Assembly (NCBI RefSeq): GCF_000718775.1
Contig: NZ_JOCB01000062.1
Location: forward strand, 1 to 48,311
Direction of reading: 5' to 3'
DNA from: Streptomyces sp. NRRL S-31
GTDB lineage: Bacteria > Actinomycetota > Actinomycetes > Streptomycetales > Streptomycetaceae
Length of the DNA: 48,311 nucleotides
Position 1 is the first letter of the stretch; every line of letters begins with the position of its first letter. Under the pieces are notes generated by a model. The model had not been told where the DNA came from and searched no databases. It saw only the letters and a program-made list of their open reading frames with translations. This document shows, piece by piece, positions 15,911 to 22,740 of this stretch. The position numbers and the translations under genes were made by a program.

Positions 15911-16755
15911 AGCAGGCCCCGCACTTCGTCCTGGGCGTCCTCGGCGACTTCCTTCAGCGCGCGGCGCAGCGCGTCGGAGAGCGAGGCGTTGGTGGGGATG
16001 TCGCCGAACTCGATGCCGAGCGCGACGATGGTCTGGGCTATCTGCGGGCGTATGCCCGATATGATGCACTGCGCACCCATCATGCGGGCGGCGACCACGG
16101 TCTTCAGCAGGTGCTGCGCGACCTGGGTGTCCACCGTCGGGACGCCCGTGATGTCGATGATGGCGTGGGTGGAGTCGCTGTCGACCAGGGTCTGGAGCAG
16201 CTTCTCCATGACGACCTGGGTGCGGGCGGAGTCCAGGGTGCCGACCAGAGGTACGCCCACGATCCCGTTCCACAGTTTGACCACCGGCGTGGACAGCTCC
16301 AGGAGCTGCTCGGCCTGCGCGGAGATGATCTCCTCACGCGTGCGGACGTACGCCTCGGTCGTCAGCAGACCGAGGTCGTCCAGCAGTCGGGCGAACTGGA
16401 GGTACACCCGGGTGCCCTGCTCGTCGCCGGCGAGGGACGGCTCCAGCACCTCCTTCAGCGCGAAGACGCTCCGGGCGGTCTCGGTGGGGGTGAAACCCTG
16501 CCGGGCCCGGGTGCGGGACAGCTCGATCAGCAGACTGCGGACCTCGCCGAAGTGTTCCGCCCGGCCGTCCAGCCCGCCGCTGGACACGGCCCGCACGATG
16601 GCTTCGTACAGTTCACCCAGTTCCCGCCGCAACTCGGCCGTGCTCAGCCGGCCCTGTAGTTCTTCGCCGACCGTACCGGCCCACTGGGCGAGGAATACGT
16701 CGCGCCCCGTGTCCAGTGCTTCGACGAGAAGCTGGGAGCTGCTGTCAGTCGTCAC
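15907..16755 (-). CDS. rsbR: RsbR-type stressosome sensor (RsbRD N-terminal domain plus STAS)
   Basis: A 282-residue protein started at GTG 16755 with a GGGGAAG site. The N-terminal helical domain (1-150) has no haem-binding globin signature and resembles the RsbRD-type sensor. A connecting helix (EEIISAQAEQLLELSTPVV) leads into a STAS domain from about 165. Both phosphorylatable threonines of the family are present: Thr210 in TVDTQVAQHLL and Thr242 in PQIAQTIVAL, 32 residues apart (34 in B. subtilis RsbRA). It is the first gene of the six-gene operon, expressed from the promoter at 16778-16806. The signal sensed by its N-domain is unknown. Confidence 0.9.
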   Translation of the reverse strand: MTTDSSSQLLVEALDTGRDVFLAQWAGTVGEELQGRLSTAELRRELGELYEAIVRAVSSGGLDGRAEHFGEVRSLLIELSRTRARQGFTPTETARSVFALKEVLEPSLAGDEQGTRVYLQFARLLDDLGLLTTEAYVRTREEIISAQAEQLLELSTPVVKLWNGIVGVPLVGTLDSARTQVVMEKLLQTLVDSDSTHAIIDITGVPTVDTQVAQHLLKTVVAARMMGAQCIISGIRPQIAQTIVALGIEFGDIPTNASLSDALRRALKEVAEDAQDEVRGLL

Positions 16756-16777
16756 GTCTTCCCCACCGAATCTTCTA

Positions 16778-16806
16778 TGTATAAGCCTGGTAAACCATAC
16801 GGTAAA
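16778..16806 (-). promoter_or_regulatory. Candidate housekeeping promoter of the stressosome operon
   Basis: On the minus strand TTTACC (16801-16806) and TATACA (16778-16783) are separated by exactly 17 bases. The expected transcript starts near 16771, leaving a leader of about 16 bases before GTG 16755. A direct repeat ggtaaa (16789-16794 and 16801-16806, 12-bp period) straddles the -35 region. The area is strikingly A/T-rich for this genome. Confidence 0.65.
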
Positions 16807-17146
16807 TCATCACTTCGGACGGTTTGCTTCGACCGTCCCCGATCGCGTATACGGGCCGTCCGCGCGGACGACACTCGCCCTCCCCGCCGGTACAGGTGTG
16901 AATGCACAACGGCGGGGCGGGCACCCGGCAAAGAGCCGCCGGCGCGGAACCGGAGGACGACACCGTGTGCACGAGCACAGCCGCACACCGGCACACACGG
17001 AGCGAACCGACCGGACACACATGCCCCCGGTTCGCCTTCTCACACCCCTGTACGGGAATCCGCGTCCGGAGCCCCCACGAACACCGCCCGCGCCACGCGT
17101 CGTCCCGTGTGGCCGACGGCCGCGGCGGTGCGCGCGCCCCGGGGTC
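16807..17146. other. Gene-free stretch upstream of the stressosome operon
   Basis: About 340 bp rich in CA/GT (cgcacaccggcacacacgg) separates the rsbR promoter from the stop of the ABC remnant. I see no credible ORF, terminator or repeat array in it. Confidence 0.5.
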
Positions 17147-17863
17147 TCAGCGGCGGCCCCCGCCGTGGTGCCGTGCCCCGTTCCGCGTACGCGGGCCGGG
17201 GGAGGCGTACGTGCGGGTGTGGCTGAGGAAGGCGGCGGCGCTGGTGCCGGCCGCGGCGACGAGCCACACGGCGCTGTGGGTGAGCGGGGCCAGGGTGGCC
17301 TGGTGGGTGTAGCCGGCGGCGAGGCTGGTCTGGAGGGAGCCGTAGCTGGGGAGCAGTCCGACCAAGGGGCTGTCGGCGGTGGTGGCGGCGACGGGGTTCT
17401 GCGGGGCGAGGTCGATGATGCTGACCGTGATGATGGTCACCAGCCCCTCGACCTCGCCGGGCAGGAAGAGGGCGAGACACGCGCCCAGGGCCCCGTACAC
17501 CAGGGCGACCGCCGGCACGGCGCCGCCGAGCAGCAGCGGCTGGACGGGCGACCAGAAGAGCAGCATCCAGCCGGTGGCGTAGGCGCTGACGAGGACGGCC
17601 GCGGTGAGCAGGGCCGTGAGCTTCGCCGCGATGAGCGCGGCGCGGGGGTAACCGGCCGCGGCCAGACGGCGGTCGAACGCCCGGGTGCGGCGGGCCGTGC
17701 TGAACATCAGGAAACCCACCAGCACCGTTCTCCCCGACCACCCCACCACCTGCCCGGCCCGCGCGGTGAGGCCGGCCCCGCACAGCACCTGCCGGGAACC
17801 GAACGCCTTGCGCACCCCCCTGACCCGCAGCACCACGTCCGGCTCCCGCCTCAGCTCCGCCAT
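17147..17863 (-). pseudogene. Collapsed ABC transporter: ATPase start fused to permease end
   Basis: The start ATG 17863 has a strong GGAGGAAGG site and encodes the beginning of an ABC-2-type ATPase (VLRVRGVRKAFGSRQVLCGA, to GQVVG). Near 17720-17740 it jumps into a permease (VLVGFLMFSTARRTRAFDRR and about five hydrophobic helices) that runs to the stop at 17147. In the +1 frame at the junction the DNA still spells VVGENGAG, the first half of the Walker A motif. So a deletion removed the rest of the ATPase and the first part of the permease, and a one-base slip restored one open frame of 238 codons. The product cannot bind ATP. It is a remnant, though still with a good translation start. Confidence 0.75.
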
Positions 17864-17939
17864 GGCCTTCCTCCGGACGGGTCCGTGCCCTTGGAGCGGG
17901 CCGACGACGCACGGGCCCGCCGGGTCACCGGGGACACGG

Positions 17940-19214
17940 TCACGCGGGTGGCACGACGCGCTGGAGCGCGGTGATGACGCGGTCGAGGGCGTCCTTGCCG
18001 TGCGGGTCGGACAGATTGGCCCACAGCTTGAACATCAGAGCGCGTACGGCGGGGACGCGCATGCTGCCCGTGGCGACGGCCCGCATGACCGCGGGCCGGT
18101 TGAGGGCCTGGACGATGAGCCGCCCGAGGGTGAAGTAGCTGCCGTAGGCGCTGCGCACGGCGTGCGGGTAGGAGCGCAGGACCGCCTCGCGCCGGTCGCC
18201 GGCCGGCTGGGCGAGCGCGCGGGCGACGGTCTCGGCGGAGAGGCGGCCGGACGCCATGGCGTAGTCGATGCCCTCACCGCTGAGCGGATTGATCATCCCG
18301 CCCGCGTCCCCGGTCAGCAGCACCCCCCGCGTGTACTGGGGCTGCCGGTTGAAACCGGCCGGCAGCGGCGCCCCGCGGACCGGGCCGACGGCGTGCGCCT
18401 CGTCGAACTGCCAGGCCGCGGGCAGGCGGCGGGTCCACTCCTGGAACATGCGCCGGTGGTCGACGTCGGGCTTGCGGCCCACGTGGAAGGTGCCCAGCCC
18501 GACGTTGAAGGTGCTGTCGCCGACGGGGAAGACCCACGCGTAGCCGCACGGCATGAAGGTACGGCCGCCGCGGCGGCGGGCTTCCAGGTCGAGCCAGACC
18601 TCGAGGTGGTCGTCATTGCGGTGGGGGGCGGTGTAATAGCGGCGTACGGCCACGCCCATCGGCCGGTCGGCGCGCTGGTGCAGCCCCAGCGCGACGGCCA
18701 GTCGGCTGGAGGCGCCGTCGGCGGCGACGACCAGCGGCGCCCGGTATGTGCGGCTGCCGCCGTCACGCTGGGCGAGCACACCGGTGACGCGGCCGGTCGC
18801 GGCGTCGACGACGGGCCCGGTCACCCTGGTCCCCTCCCGCAGGCGGGCCCCGGCCGCCGTGGCGTGCCCGGCCAGGAGCTGGTCGAAGTCCTGACGGGCC
18901 CGGACGAGCCCGAAGTCGGGGAAGGCGGCCACCGAGGGCCAGGGCATCTGCACCGTGCCGCCGGCCCCGTGGACCCTGAGGCCCCGGGTGCGCACCCAGC
19001 CGTCACCGTCGATGCCGACACCCATCGCGGTCAGCTCCCTCACCGCCCGGGGGGTCAGCCCGTCCCCGCAGATCTTGTCCCGGGGGAAGGCCGCCTTCTC
19101 CAGCAGCAGTACGTCATGGCCCGCCGCGGCCAGGTAGTAGGCGGCGGTGGAGCCGGCCGGGCCCGCGCCGACGACGATGACGTCCGCGGTTTCCTCAGGG
19201 ACAGTGGCAGGCAC
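17940..19214 (-). CDS. Geranylgeranyl reductase family FAD-dependent oxidoreductase
   Basis: A 424-residue flavoprotein. The start is probably GTG 19214, six bases after AGAAGGAG; ATG 19220 lies right against that site and is less likely. FAD motifs are VIVVGAGPAGSTAAYYL, EKAAFPRDKICGDGLTP and GDAGGMINPLSGEGIDYA. The family reduces isoprenoid side chains (geranylgeranyl groups, menaquinone tails) or archaeal-type lipids. In streptomycetes a similar enzyme is linked to menaquinone saturation. No isoprenoid genes are nearby, so the substrate is open. It lies 76 bp upstream of the ABC remnant on the same strand. Confidence 0.85.
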   Translation of the reverse strand: MPATVPEETADVIVVGAGPAGSTAAYYLAAAGHDVLLLEKAAFPRDKICGDGLTPRAVRELTAMGVGIDGDGWVRTRGLRVHGAGGTVQMPWPSVAAFPDFGLVRARQDFDQLLAGHATAAGARLREGTRVTGPVVDAATGRVTGVLAQRDGGSRTYRAPLVVAADGASSRLAVALGLHQRADRPMGVAVRRYYTAPHRNDDHLEVWLDLEARRRGGRTFMPCGYAWVFPVGDSTFNVGLGTFHVGRKPDVDHRRMFQEWTRRLPAAWQFDEAHAVGPVRGAPLPAGFNRQPQYTRGVLLTGDAGGMINPLSGEGIDYAMASGRLSAETVARALAQPAGDRREAVLRSYPHAVRSAYGSYFTLGRLIVQALNRPAVMRAVATGSMRVPAVRALMFKLWANLSDPHGKDALDRVITALQRVVPPA

Positions 19215-19452
19215 AGGCATCTCCTTCTCGACCGGCACGGTCACCGTCGGAGGCGGGACCGCCGTGTGCAACCTCCCGCCCGCGGCTTTGGTCACGCACC
19301 GGTGCGCCGTCCACCACCGCGCGGAGCGCCGGGCGGGGGAGGCGGCCGGGACGAACCGCCCCCGACCGCCGGCTCCCGGTGCCGCGCGGGACGACACCGA
19401 TACGGAAGTCGCCCGTCCGGACGGACGGCCAGCCGGAGAACGGAACCCGCTG

Positions 19453-19466
19453 CCGTACGCGTACGG
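19453..19466. promoter_or_regulatory. 14-bp perfect palindrome in the 331-bp gap upstream of the reductase
   Basis: The palindrome ccgtacgcgtacgg is centred at 19460, about 240 bp before the reductase start. The whole gap (19215-19545) has no credible ORF and otherwise shows only G/C-rich low-complexity sequence. A TetR- or MarR-type operator is possible. Confidence 0.4.
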
Positions 19467-19545
19467 ATCCGGCGCGAACCGGGCCGGCGGCGCCCGGCCC
19501 CCGCCCCACGCGCGAGCACCCCGACGGCCGGCCCCGCGCCCGTGG

Positions 19546-20976
19546 TCAGACCGCGCCGAGGACCAGCGTGGCCATGGGGGCGCCATCGGCGGCGCCGGAG
19601 GTGAGCGTGGCCGGCTCCTTGCCGGTGACAGCCAGACCCGCCGCCGCGAACAGCGGCGCGAGCGTCGACGGCGTCCAGATGCGGTCGTTCATGTCCGAGA
19701 TCACGCACCGCACCGGCTCGCCCGGGACCGGCGCGGAGCGGGGCACGGCCGCCGTCCGGTGCAGCAGCGCGGTGTCCGCGTCGAAGCGCATGGACCAGAC
19801 GACGATGTGGTGGTTCCCGTCGCGATCGGCGAACGAGTCCACGACCGTCCGGCCGTCCAGATGGGACATCGTGGCCGGTGCGCCGTCGTCGAAGACGCTC
19901 ACCGCGATGCGCCCGCCGGGCGCCAGCAGGGAACGGGCACGGGTGAGCAGACCGACAACGGCCGACTCCTCGGTGAAGCCGTTGAGGGTGCAGTCGGCCA
20001 GCAGCACCGTGTCGAAGGCGGTGTCCGGGCGGTAGGCCAGGAAGTCGCCCGCCACGAACTCCACCCGGTCGGCCCCGGCGGACGCGGCCCGCGCCCGGGC
20101 GCGCTCCAGGGCGGGCCCGGAGGTGTCGATGCCCACCAGCCGGGACGCCGTCGTGACGGCGGCCAGGTGGACCAGGGCGCGCCCCGTCCCGCAGCCCACC
20201 TCCAGCACCCGCGCCCCGTCGCCCACGGCGGAGGCCAGACCGGCCAGGTCCCAGTCGGTCTCGCCGGTGCGGCGCTCCACGTCGCGTTCGTAGTCGTCGA
20301 AGAGCGGGGAGTCGAAGTAGTACGGCTCGACCACCGCGGTGACGCCGGGCAGGTCCAGCAGCCGGTCCAGCGGCGGCACGGGACGCGGCACCGGCGCCCC
20401 GGCGCGGCTGTAGTCGGAACGGGCGGCCACGGGCGCCTCGGACCGCGGGCGCAACGGCACGTCGGCCGTCCAGAGCACCCGGGTCCGGGTCTGCCCGGCG
20501 GCCACCGCGATCTCCTCCCGGGAGGACTCGGCGAACCCGAGCCGCTCCAGCAACGGCACCGCCCGGGTGTTCTCGGCGACATGGCAGTCCACCCGCAGCT
20601 GCCGCACCCCGCGCCCGGCCAGTTCCGTGCCCAGGCCCAGCAGGATGCCGGTGCCCAGGCCGCGCCCGCGCCACTCCGGGTCGACCACCAGCATGCCCAG
20701 CGCCGCCGTCCGCGCGTCGGGGTAGCCCTCCAGCAGATCGGCCGCGGCGACCAGCCGGCCGTCGACCCGGCAGCCCAGCAGGTGCTTGCGTTCCCCGGGC
20801 ACGTGCTGGAGGCCCTCCAGGAACTGGCTCTGCGCGTCCGCCGCCCCGGTCGGAATCCCGAAATTGAGGCGGGAGTAATCGTCGCACCTCTCCAGCAGAT
20901 CCTGGAGCGCGGGACCGTCGTCGGACGTCAGGGCGAGCAGTTGGTGATCATTCGGCACTGTGAAGCGCAGTGTCAC
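19546..20976 (-). CDS. GNAT acetyltransferase fused to SAM-dependent methyltransferase
   Basis: A 476-residue two-domain enzyme. The start is GTG 20976 behind GAGGGAGAA. Residues 1-170 form a GNAT domain with acetyl-CoA loop DPEWRGRGLGTGILLGLG and ENTRAVPLLERLGF. Residues 220-476 form a class I methyltransferase with motif I VLEVGCGTGRALVHLA, motif II VGIDTSGPAL and FVAGDFLAYR. The fusion is unusual; its linker is Pro/Arg-rich. It is transcribed divergently from the RiPP operon with 170 bp between starts, so it may be a tailoring or self-protection enzyme of that cluster. That link is inferred from position only. Confidence 0.82.
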   Translation of the reverse strand: MTLRFTVPNDHQLLALTSDDGPALQDLLERCDDYSRLNFGIPTGAADAQSQFLEGLQHVPGERKHLLGCRVDGRLVAAADLLEGYPDARTAALGMLVVDPEWRGRGLGTGILLGLGTELAGRGVRQLRVDCHVAENTRAVPLLERLGFAESSREEIAVAAGQTRTRVLWTADVPLRPRSEAPVAARSDYSRAGAPVPRPVPPLDRLLDLPGVTAVVEPYYFDSPLFDDYERDVERRTGETDWDLAGLASAVGDGARVLEVGCGTGRALVHLAAVTTASRLVGIDTSGPALERARARAASAGADRVEFVAGDFLAYRPDTAFDTVLLADCTLNGFTEESAVVGLLTRARSLLAPGGRIAVSVFDDGAPATMSHLDGRTVVDSFADRDGNHHIVVWSMRFDADTALLHRTAAVPRSAPVPGEPVRCVISDMNDRIWTPSTLAPLFAAAGLAVTGKEPATLTSGAADGAPMATLVLGAV

Positions 20977-21038
20977 CGTTCTCCCTCGGTCGGCATCTGG
21001 CACTTAGCGGTGGTGAACCGTCAACCTAACTCGGGTGG

Positions 21039-21067
21039 TTGCCAGTTGCCAACAGCGCCCGTAGGCT
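21039..21067 (+). promoter_or_regulatory. Candidate promoter of the RiPP operon
   Basis: TTGCCA (21039-21044) and TAGGCT (21062-21067) are spaced by 17 bases, a good vegetative match for streptomycetes. A second TTGCCA overlaps at 21046-21051. A transcript from about 21074 would have a 73-base leader before ATG 21147. Confidence 0.55.
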
Positions 21068-21146
21068 TCCGTACCGCTACTCGTGCCGCGAATGCAATCC
21101 GAACTCGAACCGACCGACACCGGACCCAAATCGCGGGAGCAATCCG

Positions 21147-22178
21147 ATGGTCATTCAAATGCCCGCGCCGTTCAGCTTTTGGGTACAGCCCACGAAGCGC
21201 ACCAACCTCGACAGCATAATGGCCTACGACGTGCACGACCCGGCGGAAACCGAACTCACCTTCGACGAGATCACCCGGTCGATGCAGGAGATGTTCGACC
21301 GTAACGTCATCAGCGTGTTCTTCGAGGGCGGCGAGCCTTTCCTGCGCGAGGACTTCCTCGACATGGTCGAATACGCCACGCCCAACGCCTTCACCATGGT
21401 CCGGACCAACGGCACCCTGATGACGGCCGAGACGGCCCGCAGACTCAAGGCGGCCGGCGTGGGAGTCGTGTGCGTGGACATCGAGGGCGGCGACGCGGCC
21501 ACCCACGACACGCTCGTCGGCCTGCCCGGCGCCTTCGACCGGGCGGTCGAGGCGGTCCGGCAGCTCGCCGACGCCGGCGTCACCACCTTCATCACCACCA
21601 TCCTGACCAGCCACAACATCGACCAGTTGCAGGCGCTGGCCGACCTGACGGCCGCCACCGGCGCCGAGAAGCTCGGGGTCCTCAGGCTCTATCCGCTGGG
21701 CCGGGCACGCGGCAACTGGGCCCGGCTGTCGGTGCCGTTGCCCCGGCAGATGGCCGCCCTCGAGGCGATCCGGGTGCCCGACGGCGTGCAGCTGATGCAG
21801 TCCTGGCACCCCAACGACCCCAACTGCTGCTGGCAGATGGCCGCCGTCGACGCCTACGGCAACAGCATCGGCTGCCCGTACCTGCGCGACTTCGCCAACT
21901 ACGGCAATATCCGGGAAACCTCGTTCATGGAAACCTGGCGCAACCCCGTCTACAAGAAGGTGCGCGCCGCGAGCGCCGTGGACGCGTGCCCCGAATGCGC
22001 GGCCAACGACCGCAACCGCTCCGGCGGCTGCCGCTCCACCGCGTACGCGTTCGGCGGAGCCTGGGACGCGCCTGACCCGTACTGCACCCACATGAACAAC
22101 GGCACCGACCTGACCCGGCTGCCGAAGCGGATCGTCGATCTCCCGTTCGGCGCGCCGTCCACCATGACAGGGGTGTGA
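21147..22178 (+). CDS. Radical-SAM/SPASM-like protein with the iron-sulfur cysteine motif lost
   Basis: A 343-residue protein; ATG 21147 has a GGGAG site seven bases upstream. The fold signatures of radical SAM peptide-modifying enzymes are clear: PTKR-NLD-IM-YDVHD near the N-terminus, FFEGGEPFLRED (GGEP at 61-64), and a SPASM region with seven cysteines (227, 228, 243, 281, 284, 295, 313) including GNSIGC and ACPEC. But the CxxxCxxC that binds the catalytic 4Fe-4S cluster reads TNLDSIMA: Thr19, Ser23 and Ala26 replace all three cysteines. Radical SAM chemistry should therefore be impossible, while auxiliary clusters may still bind. It heads the RiPP operon three bases before the RRE gene. 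Likely a non-catalytic partner or scaffold; this is inference. Confidence 0.85.
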   Translation: MVIQMPAPFSFWVQPTKRTNLDSIMAYDVHDPAETELTFDEITRSMQEMFDRNVISVFFEGGEPFLREDFLDMVEYATPNAFTMVRTNGTLMTAETARRLKAAGVGVVCVDIEGGDAATHDTLVGLPGAFDRAVEAVRQLADAGVTTFITTILTSHNIDQLQALADLTAATGAEKLGVLRLYPLGRARGNWARLSVPLPRQMAALEAIRVPDGVQLMQSWHPNDPNCCWQMAAVDAYGNSIGCPYLRDFANYGNIRETSFMETWRNPVYKKVRAASAVDACPECAANDRNRSGGCRSTAYAFGGAWDAPDPYCTHMNNGTDLTRLPKRIVDLPFGAPSTMTGV

Positions 22179-22181
22179 CCG

Positions 22182-22511
22182 GTGTCCACAGAATCCCCCG
22201 AGCGGACCGTGTACACACAGAACGCCCGGCTGCGACTGAGGCCGTTCGAACCCTGGCACGCGGTTATGGCCTACACACCGGACAAGCCCGCCCTGCACTG
22301 GTTGAATTCCCATTCCTGGCTCGTGCTGGAGTTGTGCGACGGCCGCACCCTCGCGGAGATCGCCGAGACCATCGCGGAGATCATGCCCGGCCGCGACGAC
22401 GTCCTCGACTCCACCCTGGGCTGCATCGAAGACCTGGAGCGGAAGAACCTTGTCCACGCGAGCACCGAAGCCGGAGAACCGCCGGCAGGGAAGGAGGTGA
22501 AGAACCGATGA
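22182..22511 (+). CDS. PqqD-like RiPP recognition element (RRE)
   Basis: A 109-residue stand-alone RRE. GTG 22182 follows the SPASM gene by three bases. The winged-helix part (about 38-95) has the family pattern: LNSHSWLVLELCDGRTLAEIAETI, split as LNSHSWLVLELC and DGRTLAEIAETIAEIM, then a helix DSTLGCIEDLERKNLV. These domains bind the leader peptide and present it to the modifying enzymes. Its stop overlaps the precursor start (ATGA), a normal arrangement for a peptide and its carrier. A basic/polar tail (residues 96-109) overlaps the strong ribosome site of the precursor gene. Confidence 0.85.
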   Translation: MSTESPERTVYTQNARLRLRPFEPWHAVMAYTPDKPALHWLNSHSWLVLELCDGRTLAEIAETIAEIMPGRDDVLDSTLGCIEDLERKNLVHASTEAGEPPAGKEVKNR

Positions 22512-22663
22512 GCAAGCACATCGACATCGAAAAGCTCAAGGCGATCGCCGCCGAGGACAACGAGCGTCCCGAGATCTCCACGATGGACCCCCAGGTCCGG
22601 ACCTCCAAGTACGCGCTGTTCCCCGAGCCCAAGGACATGTCCGCGCTGGAGGACGAGTCCTGA
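22508..22663 (+). CDS. RiPP precursor peptide, 51 residues
   Basis: ATG 22508 lies eight bases after aaggaggtga (22491-22500), a near-complete complement to the 16S rRNA tail and by far the best ribosome site in the operon. That suits a peptide needed in excess. The N-terminal half (MSKHIDIEKLKAIAAEDNER) is helical, charged and leader-like. The C-terminal half contains TMDPQVRTSKYALFPEP and an acidic tail KDMSALEDES. There is no Cys or Trp; the only aromatic residues are Tyr35 and Phe38, and four prolines are present. So lanthionine and sactionine chemistry is ruled out. C-methylation, hydroxylation or aromatic crosslinks remain. The leader-core boundary is not visible, and no protease gene is in the operon. 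Confidence 0.8.
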   Translation: MSKHIDIEKLKAIAAEDNERPEISTMDPQVRTSKYALFPEPKDMSALEDES

Positions 22664-22673
22664 GCTGACGGCC

Positions 22674-22702
22674 GCCCGGCGCGGTCGACGATCCCGCCGG
22701 GC
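22674..22702 (+). terminator. Intercistronic hairpin after the precursor gene (attenuator-like)
   Basis: An 8-bp perfect stem gcccggcg/cgccgggc with a 13-base loop starts 11 bases after the precursor stop. A partial terminator here would leave most transcripts ending after the precursor, lowering enzyme expression, as in many RiPP operons. Confidence 0.5.
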
Positions 22703-22740
22703 ACGGTAACCCCCTTTCGCTCCAGGCACGCGGAGGTTCC

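Noticed and set aside
21083..21304. A second small precursor candidate overlapping the SPASM gene start
   Set aside because: It has no ribosome site, lies in another frame of a well-supported gene and has shadow-type composition.
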